From: Sphaerisporangium rufum
Lineage (GTDB): Bacteria; Actinomycetota; Actinomycetes; Streptosporangiales; Streptosporangiaceae
Assembly: GCF_016863395.1 (NCBI RefSeq)
Contig: NZ_BOOU01000049.1
Location: 1 to 64,000 of the forward strand
DNA length: 64,000 nucleotides
Reading direction: 5' to 3'
Shown here piece after piece: positions 7,929 to 15,260 of the stretch. The translations under genes were made by a program, and so were the position numbers. A model generated the notes under the pieces. That model was not told where the DNA came from. It was given only the letters and a program-made list of their open reading frames with translations, and did not search any database. Each line of letters begins with the position of its first letter. Position 1 is the first letter of the stretch.

Positions 7929-9709
7929 GCCCGCACCGTCCTGGCCCCGGCGGGTTCGCCGCGCTCGGCCCGCAGCGCGGCGGTGCCCTCGTGGTCCACG
8001 TCGCCCTGCTCGTCGCAGACGACCAGGTAGGTGTCGCGGGCCTCGCCGGGGGACACGTAGCCCTCGGCGACGTCGCCGGCCACCGCCTCCGGTGATCGGA
8101 TGGCCGGGTCGCCCCAGCCGCCCCCGCCCGCGGTGCACTGCGAGATGACCTCGCCGGCGGCGAGGGTGACGCCGTAGGCCTTGCTCCCGAATTCGGGTGC
8201 GGCCGGGCGCTCGTCCCCGGTGCCGGGATTGACGGCGAAGGCCGCCGGTGCGCCCGGGTGGCCGCCGTCCAGGCCCCAGGGGGCGATGCGGACGCGGTTC
8301 GCCAGGATCGCCAGGGTGGCGTCGTGGCCGAGGATCCGATGGTCACGCCGGATGCCCAGCCCGCCGCGGTGCGCCCCGGCCCCGCCGCTGTCGGTCCGCA
8401 GCTCGTAGCGTTCCACCCGGACCGGAAAGCGCTCCTCGACCACCTCCACCGGGACGTTCCAGGTGTTGCCGACGATCGACCAGATGGCGCTCAGGCCGTC
8501 CCGGTCCCGGTTGGCCCCCCAGCCGCCCTCCGGATACTCGTAGATCACGTAGCGCTCGCCCGACCGCGGATCATGGCCGCTGATCGTCATGTTGTTGGAC
8601 GAGCCGTGGTCGCAGGCCATGACGTGGGCCCGGTTCCCCTCCGGGCCGCGGATCTCGGCCAGGGCGCGGAAGACCGTGTTGTGGATGATGCACGTCACCT
8701 CGTTGCCGCCGGTGCAGGCGGCGGGGAAGCGCGGGTTGACGATGGTCCCCTCCGGAGCGATGATCTTGATGGCCCGGTAACAGCCCGCGTTGGGCGCGAT
8801 GTCCGGCTCGGTCGCCGCCTGGAAGACCATGTACACGCCGGCGTGGGTGTACCCCAGGACGCTGTTGAGCGGGCCGTCGACCTGGGCCGACGAGCCGGTG
8901 AAGTCGACCTCCGCCTCGTCGCCGCGGATCCGCACCGTCACCCGGATGGCGCGCGGCACGTCGGTGACCCCGTCGTTGTCGATGTAGTCGACCGCCTGGT
9001 AGTCGCCGTCGGGGAGCCGTCGCAGGGCCTCGCGGGTGCGGCGTTCGGACTGGTCGAGCACCATGGTCATCGCCGCGTCCACCAGATCCGGGCCGTACCG
9101 CCCGGCGAGCTCGGTGAGCCGCCGGATGGCCGTCCGGTTGGCCGATATCTGGGCCTGCAGGTCCACCCGGAGCTGGGCGGGCAGCCGGGTGTTGCCGATG
9201 ATCAGGTCGAGCAGCCGCGGGTCGATCTCCCCGCGGCGCACCAGCTTGATCGGCGCGATCCGCAGCCCTTCCTGGTAGTTCTCCCGGGCCTCGGAGTAGA
9301 ACCCGCCCGCCGCGGTGCCGCCGATGTCGAGGTGGTGCGCCCGGTTGACCGCGTACCCCAGCAGGTCGCCCTCGAAGAAGATCGGCGCGACCAGCGTGAC
9401 GTCGGGCAGGTGCGTGCCGCCGAGGTAGGGGTCATTGAGGATGACCATGTCCCCGGGCGCCAGGCCCTCCTTCTCGAACGCGCGGGTCACCGCGTCGGTG
9501 GCGAACGCCATCGAACCGAGGTGGATGGGCAGGAATTCCCCGTGGCTCACCATTTGACCGCGCGCGTCGAAGATGGCGCACGAGTAGTCGTTCCCCTCGT
9601 TGAAGATCGGCGAGCACGAGGTGCGGGACAGGGTGACGCCCATCTCCCGGGAGATGGAGGTCAGCGCGTGCCCGATCACCTGCAGGGTGATCTGGTCGAC
9701 GTGGGTCAT
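7925..9709 (-). CDS. hyuB: Hydantoinase B / oxoprolinase family subunit
   Basis: This 594-residue protein has the full length of HyuB. Recognisable blocks are THVDQITLQVIGHALTSI, SRTSCSPIFNEGNDYSCAIF, GDMVILNDPYLGGTHLPDV, AHHLDIGG, and a Gly-rich C-terminal CTAGGGGWGDP. HyuA/HyuB pairs perform ATP-dependent cleavage of cyclic amides: N-methylhydantoin, 5-oxoproline or caprolactam, depending on subfamily; carboxylases such as acetone carboxylase are distant relatives. The start at 9709 overlaps the hyuA stop by ATGA and follows GAAAGGAATG. Its neighbour aminotransferase favours a lactam or hydantoin that opens to an amino acid. Confidence 0.9.
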   Translation of the reverse strand: MTHVDQITLQVIGHALTSISREMGVTLSRTSCSPIFNEGNDYSCAIFDARGQMVSHGEFLPIHLGSMAFATDAVTRAFEKEGLAPGDMVILNDPYLGGTHLPDVTLVAPIFFEGDLLGYAVNRAHHLDIGGTAAGGFYSEARENYQEGLRIAPIKLVRRGEIDPRLLDLIIGNTRLPAQLRVDLQAQISANRTAIRRLTELAGRYGPDLVDAAMTMVLDQSERRTREALRRLPDGDYQAVDYIDNDGVTDVPRAIRVTVRIRGDEAEVDFTGSSAQVDGPLNSVLGYTHAGVYMVFQAATEPDIAPNAGCYRAIKIIAPEGTIVNPRFPAACTGGNEVTCIIHNTVFRALAEIRGPEGNRAHVMACDHGSSNNMTISGHDPRSGERYVIYEYPEGGWGANRDRDGLSAIWSIVGNTWNVPVEVVEERFPVRVERYELRTDSGGAGAHRGGLGIRRDHRILGHDATLAILANRVRIAPWGLDGGHPGAPAAFAVNPGTGDERPAAPEFGSKAYGVTLAAGEVISQCTAGGGGWGDPAIRSPEAVAGDVAEGYVSPGEARDTYLVVCDEQGDVDHEGTAALRAERGEPAGARTVRA

Positions 9710-11766
9710 GATGCCGTCGCATTCCTTTCGTCGGTCACCAGCAGGCTCCCGCTCGGGTGGCAGGTCGCCCGCCAGCCCGGAGGGACCAGGGTGGTCGCGT
9801 CGGCCTGGTGGACCACGGCCGGTCCGTGCACGACGTCTCCGGTGCGCAGCGCCGACCGGTCCCGCACGTCGGTGTCGACGAAGCCGTCCTCGCCGCCGGC
9901 GCCGTCGAAGTAGACCGGGCGCCGCAGCGGGCCACCCGGTCCGGCCGCGCTCCAGTCCCAGGTGACCGGGACGTCCTCCCGCGGGCCGTAGCCGGTGACC
10001 CGCACGGTCACGATCTCCACCGGCACGTCCTCGAACGAGTGCCCGTACTGGCGGGCGTGCGCGGCGGTGAAGTCGCGGCCCAGCCGGGCCAGCGAGTCCG
10101 CGGTGACGGCCGGGCCGTGGTGGCGGATCGACAGCTCGTGCGCCTGGCCCCGGTAATGCAGGTTCACCCACACCTCCGTCCCGGTGGAGTCCTCGTCATA
10201 GCCCTCGTCCCGCAGCAACGACCGCACCTCGTCGGAGAGCCGGGTGACCAGCCGCGCGATCTCGGCGGGCTCGACGTCGTCGAGGCCGCGGTTGACCGAG
10301 CGCAGCGCGTCCCGCCGCGGCTGGGACAGCGCGGCCCCGAACGCGGACAGGCAGCCGGGGAAGGGCGGCACGATGACCGTGGTGACGTCCAGTTCCTGGG
10401 CGATGTCCAGGGCGTGCACCGGGCCCCCGCCGCCGAACGGCACCAGGGCGCAGCGGCGCGGATCCCGGCCCCGCTCGATGGAGATGGCGCGGACGGCGTT
10501 CACCATGTTGGCGTTGACCAGCCGCAGGATGCCCGCCGCCGCCCGGCCGACGCTCAGCCCGAGCGGCCGGGCGATGTGCTCCTCGATCGCCCGCTCCGCC
10601 GCGGCGCGGTCGAGGTGGAGCGACCCGCCGAGCGGGATGCTCTCGTCGTACCGGCCGAGGACGAGATTGGCGTCGGTGACGGTGGGCAGCGCGCCGCCCC
10701 GGCCGTAGCAGGCCGGGCCCGGCGTGCTACCCGCCGAGGCGGGGCCGACGCGCAGCGCGCCGCCGCCGTCGATCCAGGCGATCGACCCGCCGCCGGCGCC
10801 GATGGTGTGGATGTCGAACGTCGGGTAGGCGACGTCCAGCCCGCCGAGTCTCATGTCGAGCCGCTCGTCGGGCACGCCGGCCTGGATGCCCGAGACGTCG
10901 CAGCTGGTGCCGCCCATGTCGAGGGTCAGCACGTCGGCCATGCCCACCTGCCCGGCTAGCCACCGGGCGCCGGAGACGCCGCCCGCCGGCCCGGACAGCA
11001 GCGTCGGGATCGGCGCCCGCGCGGACACCTCGGCCGCCAGCGAGCCGCCGGAGTTGGTGATGACCGACAGCCGGCCGTCCCGGACCCCGCGCCGGCCGAG
11101 CCGGCCGGAGATCTCCGCGACGAAGTCGCCGAGGACCGGCGCGACGTAGGCCGCGGTCACGGTGGTCGAGGTCCGCTCGTACTCCCGCAGGACGGGCAGC
11201 ACGTCGCTGGACAGGAAGATGGTCTCGGCGCCGCCCTCGGCCACGATCACGTCCCGGGCCCGCCGCTCGTGATCGGGGTTCTTGAACGAGAACAGGAACG
11301 CGATCGCGACGGACGTGACCCCTTCCGACCGCAGCTCCCGCCAGGCCGCGCGGACCGATTCGGGGTCGAGGTCGACCACGACCTCGCCGCCGGAGCCGAT
11401 CCGTTCGATCACCTCCTTGCGCAGGCGCCGCGGCACCAGCGGCTCGGGGATCCGCTCGTCCAGGTCGTACAGCCGCTCCCGGTGGGTGCGGCGGATCTGC
11501 AGGACGTCGCGGAAGCCCGCGGTCGTCAGCAGCCCGGTGCGGGCCCCGGTGCGCGTCAGCAGGGCGTTGAGCCCGAGGGTGGTGCCGAGCTTGACGTGGC
11601 TGACGTCCGCGCCGTCCACCCCGGCGTTGTCGAAGGCGTGCATGATGCCGTCGGCCGGCCGGCCATAGTCGGTCGCCGCCTTGAAGCAGCGGGTCGTGCC
11701 GGTCGCCTCGTCGAGGACCACCACATCGGTGAACGTGCCTCCGACGTCGATACCGATGCGCTTCAC
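9706..11766 (-). CDS. hyuA: Hydantoinase A / oxoprolinase family subunit
   Basis: This is the 686-residue ATP-binding partner of HyuB. It starts with RIGIDVGGTFTDVVV, the phosphate-binding loop of the ASKHA fold, and has SGPAGGVSGARW and LDMGGTSCDVSG (282-293), the second phosphate loop, and FGGGGPVHALDIA further on. The GTG start at 11766 has an excellent ribosome site (AAGGAGGA) and overlaps the aminotransferase stop by GTGA, so the open frame reaching 13062 is not used. It is expected to phosphorylate the cyclic amide before hydrolysis. Whether the substrate is hydantoin, oxoproline-like or a lactam cannot be told from sequence alone. Confidence 0.92.
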   Translation of the reverse strand: MKRIGIDVGGTFTDVVVLDEATGTTRCFKAATDYGRPADGIMHAFDNAGVDGADVSHVKLGTTLGLNALLTRTGARTGLLTTAGFRDVLQIRRTHRERLYDLDERIPEPLVPRRLRKEVIERIGSGGEVVVDLDPESVRAAWRELRSEGVTSVAIAFLFSFKNPDHERRARDVIVAEGGAETIFLSSDVLPVLREYERTSTTVTAAYVAPVLGDFVAEISGRLGRRGVRDGRLSVITNSGGSLAAEVSARAPIPTLLSGPAGGVSGARWLAGQVGMADVLTLDMGGTSCDVSGIQAGVPDERLDMRLGGLDVAYPTFDIHTIGAGGGSIAWIDGGGALRVGPASAGSTPGPACYGRGGALPTVTDANLVLGRYDESIPLGGSLHLDRAAAERAIEEHIARPLGLSVGRAAAGILRLVNANMVNAVRAISIERGRDPRRCALVPFGGGGPVHALDIAQELDVTTVIVPPFPGCLSAFGAALSQPRRDALRSVNRGLDDVEPAEIARLVTRLSDEVRSLLRDEGYDEDSTGTEVWVNLHYRGQAHELSIRHHGPAVTADSLARLGRDFTAAHARQYGHSFEDVPVEIVTVRVTGYGPREDVPVTWDWSAAGPGGPLRRPVYFDGAGGEDGFVDTDVRDRSALRTGDVVHGPAVVHQADATTLVPPGWRATCHPSGSLLVTDERNATAS

Positions 11767-13112
11767 GACTCCTCCTTCGCGGTCCGCGGAGCCCGGCCCA
11801 GCACCGCGTCGACCGCCGATATGACGCGCTCGACGTGCGCTGGCTCGTGCGCGGCCGAGGTGAGGGCCGGGTGCACGGGCGGCCACAGCACTCCCTCGGC
11901 GACGCAGCCGAGCATGATGTCCTGGGTCAGGGCCAGATCGCCGCGCAGCACGTCGCGGCGGTCCCGGGCCGCGGTGACCCCGGGATGGATCTGCACGATG
12001 GAACCGACCCCGGTGACCGCGGCCGGGACGTCGTGCGACCGGAACACCTCCCGCAGGCCGCGTCGCAGGGCCTCGCCGGCGGAGTCGGCGCGCTCGAGGG
12101 CGTTCTCGCTCTCCAGCACGCCGAGCGCGGCCATGCCGGCGGCGATGGACAGCGGGTTCTCGGTGAAGGTGCCGGACTGGAAGATCTTGCGCGCCCCGGC
12201 GTCCGGGCCGAGGACCGCGTCCATGATCTCGGCGCTGCCGCCGAACCCCGCCAGCGGCAGGCCGCCGCCGACCGCCTTGCCGATGGTGACCAGGTCCGGG
12301 GTCACCCCCAGGTAGGCGGGCGCCCCGGCGAGCCCGAGCCGCAGCGAGCAGAGCACCTCGTCGAAGATCAGCACGATGCCGTGCCGCCGGGTCGCGTCCC
12401 GGACAGCCCGGGCGAACCCGGGTTCGGCGGGGATCCCGCCGCCGCTGGAGAAGCCGACCGGTTCCATGATGACGGCCGCCAGCTCGTCGCCGTGCTCGTC
12501 GATCAGGGCCGCGGCGGCCTCGGCGTCGTTGTAGGGCAGGACGACCACCTCGTCGAGGATCCGCGGCGCGACGCCGGCGTAGTCCAGGACGCCCTCCGGC
12601 CGATCCGGACTGCCGGCCGGTTCCCGCGTGTGCGTCGACACCAGGCAGAAGTCGTCCGAGCCGTGGTAGTTCCCCTCGAACTTGGCGATCTTGAGGCGGC
12701 CGGTGGCCGCCCGTGCCGCGCGGATCGCCGACCTGGTCGCCTCCGAGCCGGTGTTGACGAACCGCAGCCGTTCCAGGTGCGGCATGTGCGCCTGCAGGCG
12801 TTCGGCGTACTCCAGGGAGAGCACGTTCGGGAGCATGGGGTTGATCACGAGTTCGGCCTGCCGGCGCACGGCCGAGACGACGGCCGGATGGCCGTGCCCG
12901 AGCAGCAGCGGCCCGGCGCCCATGAGCAGGTCGACGTAGCGCCGGCCGTCCAGGTCGGTGATCGTCGCGCCGCTCGCCTCGGCGATGAACACCGGGTACG
13001 GGGCGAAGAACTTGGCCTGCCCGCTCACGCCCTGCGGGAAGATCCGCCGGGCGCGGTCCCACAGCTCGCGGCTGCGTGGGGTGGCCGCCTCGAATCTGCC
13101 GGGCACGCTCAT
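11763..13112 (-). CDS. Class III aminotransferase, glutamate-1-semialdehyde aminomutase-like; first gene of operon
   Basis: This 449-residue PLP enzyme has the GSAM/class III layout: IFPQGVSGQAKF near the N-terminus, FVNTGSEATRSAIRAAR for phosphate binding, IFDEV (D251) for the pyridine nitrogen, and TIGKAVGGGLPL with Lys279 as Schiff-base lysine. True heme-pathway GSAM would sit with hem genes; here it heads a catabolic operon, so a transaminase or aminomutase acting on an amino acid released by the hydantoinase is more likely. The ATG at 13112 is preceded by a leader of about 130 bases from the proposed promoter. Confidence 0.88.
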   Translation of the reverse strand: MSVPGRFEAATPRSRELWDRARRIFPQGVSGQAKFFAPYPVFIAEASGATITDLDGRRYVDLLMGAGPLLLGHGHPAVVSAVRRQAELVINPMLPNVLSLEYAERLQAHMPHLERLRFVNTGSEATRSAIRAARAATGRLKIAKFEGNYHGSDDFCLVSTHTREPAGSPDRPEGVLDYAGVAPRILDEVVVLPYNDAEAAAALIDEHGDELAAVIMEPVGFSSGGGIPAEPGFARAVRDATRRHGIVLIFDEVLCSLRLGLAGAPAYLGVTPDLVTIGKAVGGGLPLAGFGGSAEIMDAVLGPDAGARKIFQSGTFTENPLSIAAGMAALGVLESENALERADSAGEALRRGLREVFRSHDVPAAVTGVGSIVQIHPGVTAARDRRDVLRGDLALTQDIMLGCVAEGVLWPPVHPALTSAAHEPAHVERVISAVDAVLGRAPRTAKEES

Positions 13113-13218
13113 GCTCGCGTCACGGGAGTCTTGGGAAACCGGGAGAGGCACGTCATCTCCAAGGGGAAAGGGGAGTTCGAATCTCGACGGGCACCGGACG
13201 GCGTGCGACGGGACTGTT

Positions 13219-13243
13219 TGTATCGCTGTTCGAACTATAGTAT
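13219..13243 (+). promoter_or_regulatory. Proposed IclR operator, shared with transporter promoter
   Basis: The pattern TGTATCGCTG-N3-GAAC-N4-GTAT occurs here and again, with identical spacing, on the minus strand at 19071-19047. In this copy it covers the expected transcription start of the aminotransferase operon, between it and the divergent iclR-type gene. Eighteen fixed positions in 25 agree, which is hard to reach by chance in two intergenic regions. Assignment to the adjacent IclR protein is inference. Confidence 0.55.
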
Positions 13244-13248
13244 CTGTG

Positions 13249-13277
13249 AACGTAACAGCGCCCCGTGAGGCAGTCAA
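13249..13277 (-). promoter_or_regulatory. Promoter of the ten-gene catabolic operon
   Basis: On the minus strand TTGACT (13277-13272) is followed after exactly 17 bases by TACGTT (13254-13249), matching the actinobacterial TTGACN / TANNNT pattern. Transcription would start near 13242, on the proposed regulator site at 13219-13243. Confidence 0.55.
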
Positions 13278-13362
13278 GGAGCCGACCGGCTCCGCCGGTG
13301 GGGAAGATGTGGTTGTCTGTGCCACGGGGACCGTGCACATGGCCGGCTGAGAAAGGATCCGG

Positions 13363-14160
13363 GTGAGCGCCAGAGAAGAGGTCGGTGACCCGCGTTATCA
13401 CGTGGAGGCGGCCGACCGGACCATGCAGCTGCTGACCGCCATGGCCGAACTGGCGCCGGTGACCGTGAGCGGGCTGACCGCGGCGTTGGGCTGGACCAAG
13501 CCGATGGTGTACCGGCTGGTCAGAACGCTGCACGCGTGCGGAGCGCTGCGGCAGACCGACGAGGGGTACAGCCTGGGACCGCAGATGATCTATCTGGGAC
13601 AGGCGGCGCTGAAAGGCATCCGCCTCACCGACGTCGCCCGGCCGCACCTGGCCACCCTGCACGAGGCGGTGGAGGAGACGGTGGTGCTCACCGTGCTCGA
13701 CCGCACCGACATCGTGTACGTCGACTTCATCGAGACCGAGCACCTGATCCTGGCCCGCACCCGCCTGGGAGCGCGCCTTCCCGCGAGCTCCACCTCCAGC
13801 GGGCACGCCCTGCTCTCCAGGCACGGCGAGGAGCGGATCCGGGCGCTGTTCAAGAACCACGAGTTCACCGGTCCCACCGGGCGGGCGGTCAGGTCGGTGG
13901 AGGACCTCCTGGACCGGGTGGAGCGGGTCCGGCGGCTCGGATACGCGCTCATCGACGAGGAACTGGCCGCGGGGCACCGGGCCGCGGCGGCTCCGGTGCT
14001 CGACCACGCGGGACGGGTGGTCGCCGCCATCAGCATCTCGGTGCCGGCGAGCCGGGTCAGCGTGGCCCGCCTGCGGAAGATGGCCGAGAATCATCTGGTG
14101 CCGGTGACCTTCGCCGTCAGCACCGCCCTCGGCCATCTGCCCGCCCGGCCGGTGTCCTAG
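13363..14160 (+). CDS. IclR-family transcriptional regulator
   Basis: This 265-residue regulator has an N-terminal winged helix (TMQLLTAMAELAPVTVSGLTAAL, then KPMVYRLVRTLHACGALRQTDEGYSLG) and a C-terminal IclR effector domain (RPHLATLHEAVEETVVLTVLDRTDIVYVD, ASSTSSGHALLS, YALIDEELAAG). GTG 13363 follows AAAGGATC as ribosome site. It is divergent from the ten-gene catabolic operon and convergent with the ABC importer operon, and the proposed shared operator links all three. IclR proteins commonly sense a pathway metabolite and repress or activate catabolic genes. Confidence 0.93.
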   Translation: MSAREEVGDPRYHVEAADRTMQLLTAMAELAPVTVSGLTAALGWTKPMVYRLVRTLHACGALRQTDEGYSLGPQMIYLGQAALKGIRLTDVARPHLATLHEAVEETVVLTVLDRTDIVYVDFIETEHLILARTRLGARLPASSTSSGHALLSRHGEERIRALFKNHEFTGPTGRAVRSVEDLLDRVERVRRLGYALIDEELAAGHRAAAAPVLDHAGRVVAAISISVPASRVSVARLRKMAENHLVPVTFAVSTALGHLPARPVS

Positions 14161-14175
14161 CGGGGAGCCGCGGGT

Positions 14176-14205
14176 GGCGTCCGCCCCGGCCAGGGCGTGG
14201 ACGCC
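14176..14205. terminator. Bidirectional hairpin between convergent operons
   Basis: GGCGTCC (14176-14182) pairs with GGACGCC (14199-14205), and an inner GCCC/GGGC pair extends the stem. It lies exactly between the convergent ends of the IclR gene and the ABC permease gene. There is no U-run, which is usual for actinomycete terminators. Confidence 0.5.
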
Positions 14206-14219
14206 GGCGACCGGCGCGC

Positions 14220-15260
14220 TCATGGCCGCCGGGCCGGAGGCCGGGCCGGAGGCGTCGCGGCCGGCTCGGCGTCCGGCCGGGCCGGCGCCTGGCCGGACAC
14301 CCGTCGCCGCGCTCGCCGCCGGACCGACCGCAGCACGACCGCCAGCACGATCGACGCGCTCTGCACCAGCAGCTGCGAGGAGGTGGGCGCGCCGAGGGCG
14401 AGGGTGACCTGCCCGAGCTGGGTCAGGAACACCGCAGCGGCCGCGGTGGCCACCAGGCTTCCCCGCCCGCCGCTCAGCGGCGTGCCGCCCACCACCACCG
14501 CCGCGATCACCGGTAGGAGGTAGGAGTCGCCCAGCGATGTCGTCGCGCTGCCCGCGTATCCCATGAGCAGGACGCCGGCGAGCCCGGCGCACAAGGCCGA
14601 GAGCACGTAGGCGCCGGCGATGTGCGCCGGAACGTGGACACCCGCGGCGCGTGCCGCCGGCGGGCTCGCTCCGACGATGACGAAGTTCCGGCCGAGGACG
14701 GATCTTCGCTCGGCCACCGCCGCCGCCGCCACCAGCGCGGCGGCCAGCACCGCCACCGTGGGGATTCCTGCGACGCTGGAGCGGACGAAGGAGGTGAGGC
14801 CGTCCGGGGCCGCCACCGGGAGCCCTCCTGAGTAAGCCCAGACCGCGCCGAGCAGCAGCGCGTTGGTCGCCAGGGTGGCGATGAGCGGGGTGATGGACAG
14901 CCGGATGACCAGGATCCCGTTGACCCCTCCGATGAGCAGCGCGATCCCCAGCGGCACCAGGACGGCCAGCGGGAGAGGGAGGCCGTCCCGGGCCATCGCC
15001 GCCGAGGTCAGCCCGCACAACGACATGGTGGCGGGCAGCGACAGGTCGAACCCCCGCTGCTGGACCACCAGCGTCTGCCCGATGCCGGCGATCACCAGGA
15101 TCCCGGCGAGTGGCAGCATGCCGGCCAGGGTGGCCTGCCGCAGCGTTCCCGGGGCGATGAAGGCGCTCGCGGCGAACAGCACGCCGAGGGCGATCCAGAT
15201 CCCGGCGTACTCGCCGGTCCACCGGCCCCGGCCACCCGCCGGGGCTGCCGAAGCCGTCAT
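14220..15260 (-). CDS. Sugar-type ABC transporter permease (RbsC family)
   Basis: This 346-residue polytopic protein has the BPD_transp_2 layout of ribose-type permeases: IWIALGVLFAASAFIAPGTLR, IAGIGQTLVVQQRGFDLSLPATM, IATLATNALLLGAVWAYSGG, and GYAGSATTSLGDSYLLPVIAAVVVGG near the coupling region. The tail after about 315 is Arg/Pro/Ala-rich and cytosolic. It overlaps the fused ATPase-permease gene by ATGA, so the importer has two different permease halves, one fused and one free. This is the last gene of the importer operon. Confidence 0.9.
   Translation of the reverse strand: MTASAAPAGGRGRWTGEYAGIWIALGVLFAASAFIAPGTLRQATLAGMLPLAGILVIAGIGQTLVVQQRGFDLSLPATMSLCGLTSAAMARDGLPLPLAVLVPLGIALLIGGVNGILVIRLSITPLIATLATNALLLGAVWAYSGGLPVAAPDGLTSFVRSSVAGIPTVAVLAAALVAAAAVAERRSVLGRNFVIVGASPPAARAAGVHVPAHIAGAYVLSALCAGLAGVLLMGYAGSATTSLGDSYLLPVIAAVVVGGTPLSGGRGSLVATAAAAVFLTQLGQVTLALGAPTSSQLLVQSASIVLAVVLRSVRRRARRRVSGQAPARPDAEPAATPPARPPARRP

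Noticed and set aside
8258-9913. Open frame of 551 codons on the plus strand across hyuB
   Set aside because: It is antisense to a gene with clear family motifs, is Arg/Gly/Val/His-rich as mirror frames are, and has no motif of its own. The same holds for other long mirror frames across the NRPS, hyuA and paaZ genes.
11763-13112. hemL (heme pathway GSAM)
   Set aside because: Sequence is GSAM-like, but the first position in a hydantoinase operon under an IclR regulator argues for a catabolic aminotransferase.
13234-13241. ACTATAGT palindrome as a -10 in both directions
   Set aside because: No -35 at acceptable distance on either strand; TTGACT-N17-TACGTT nearby is better. It lies inside the proposed operator instead.
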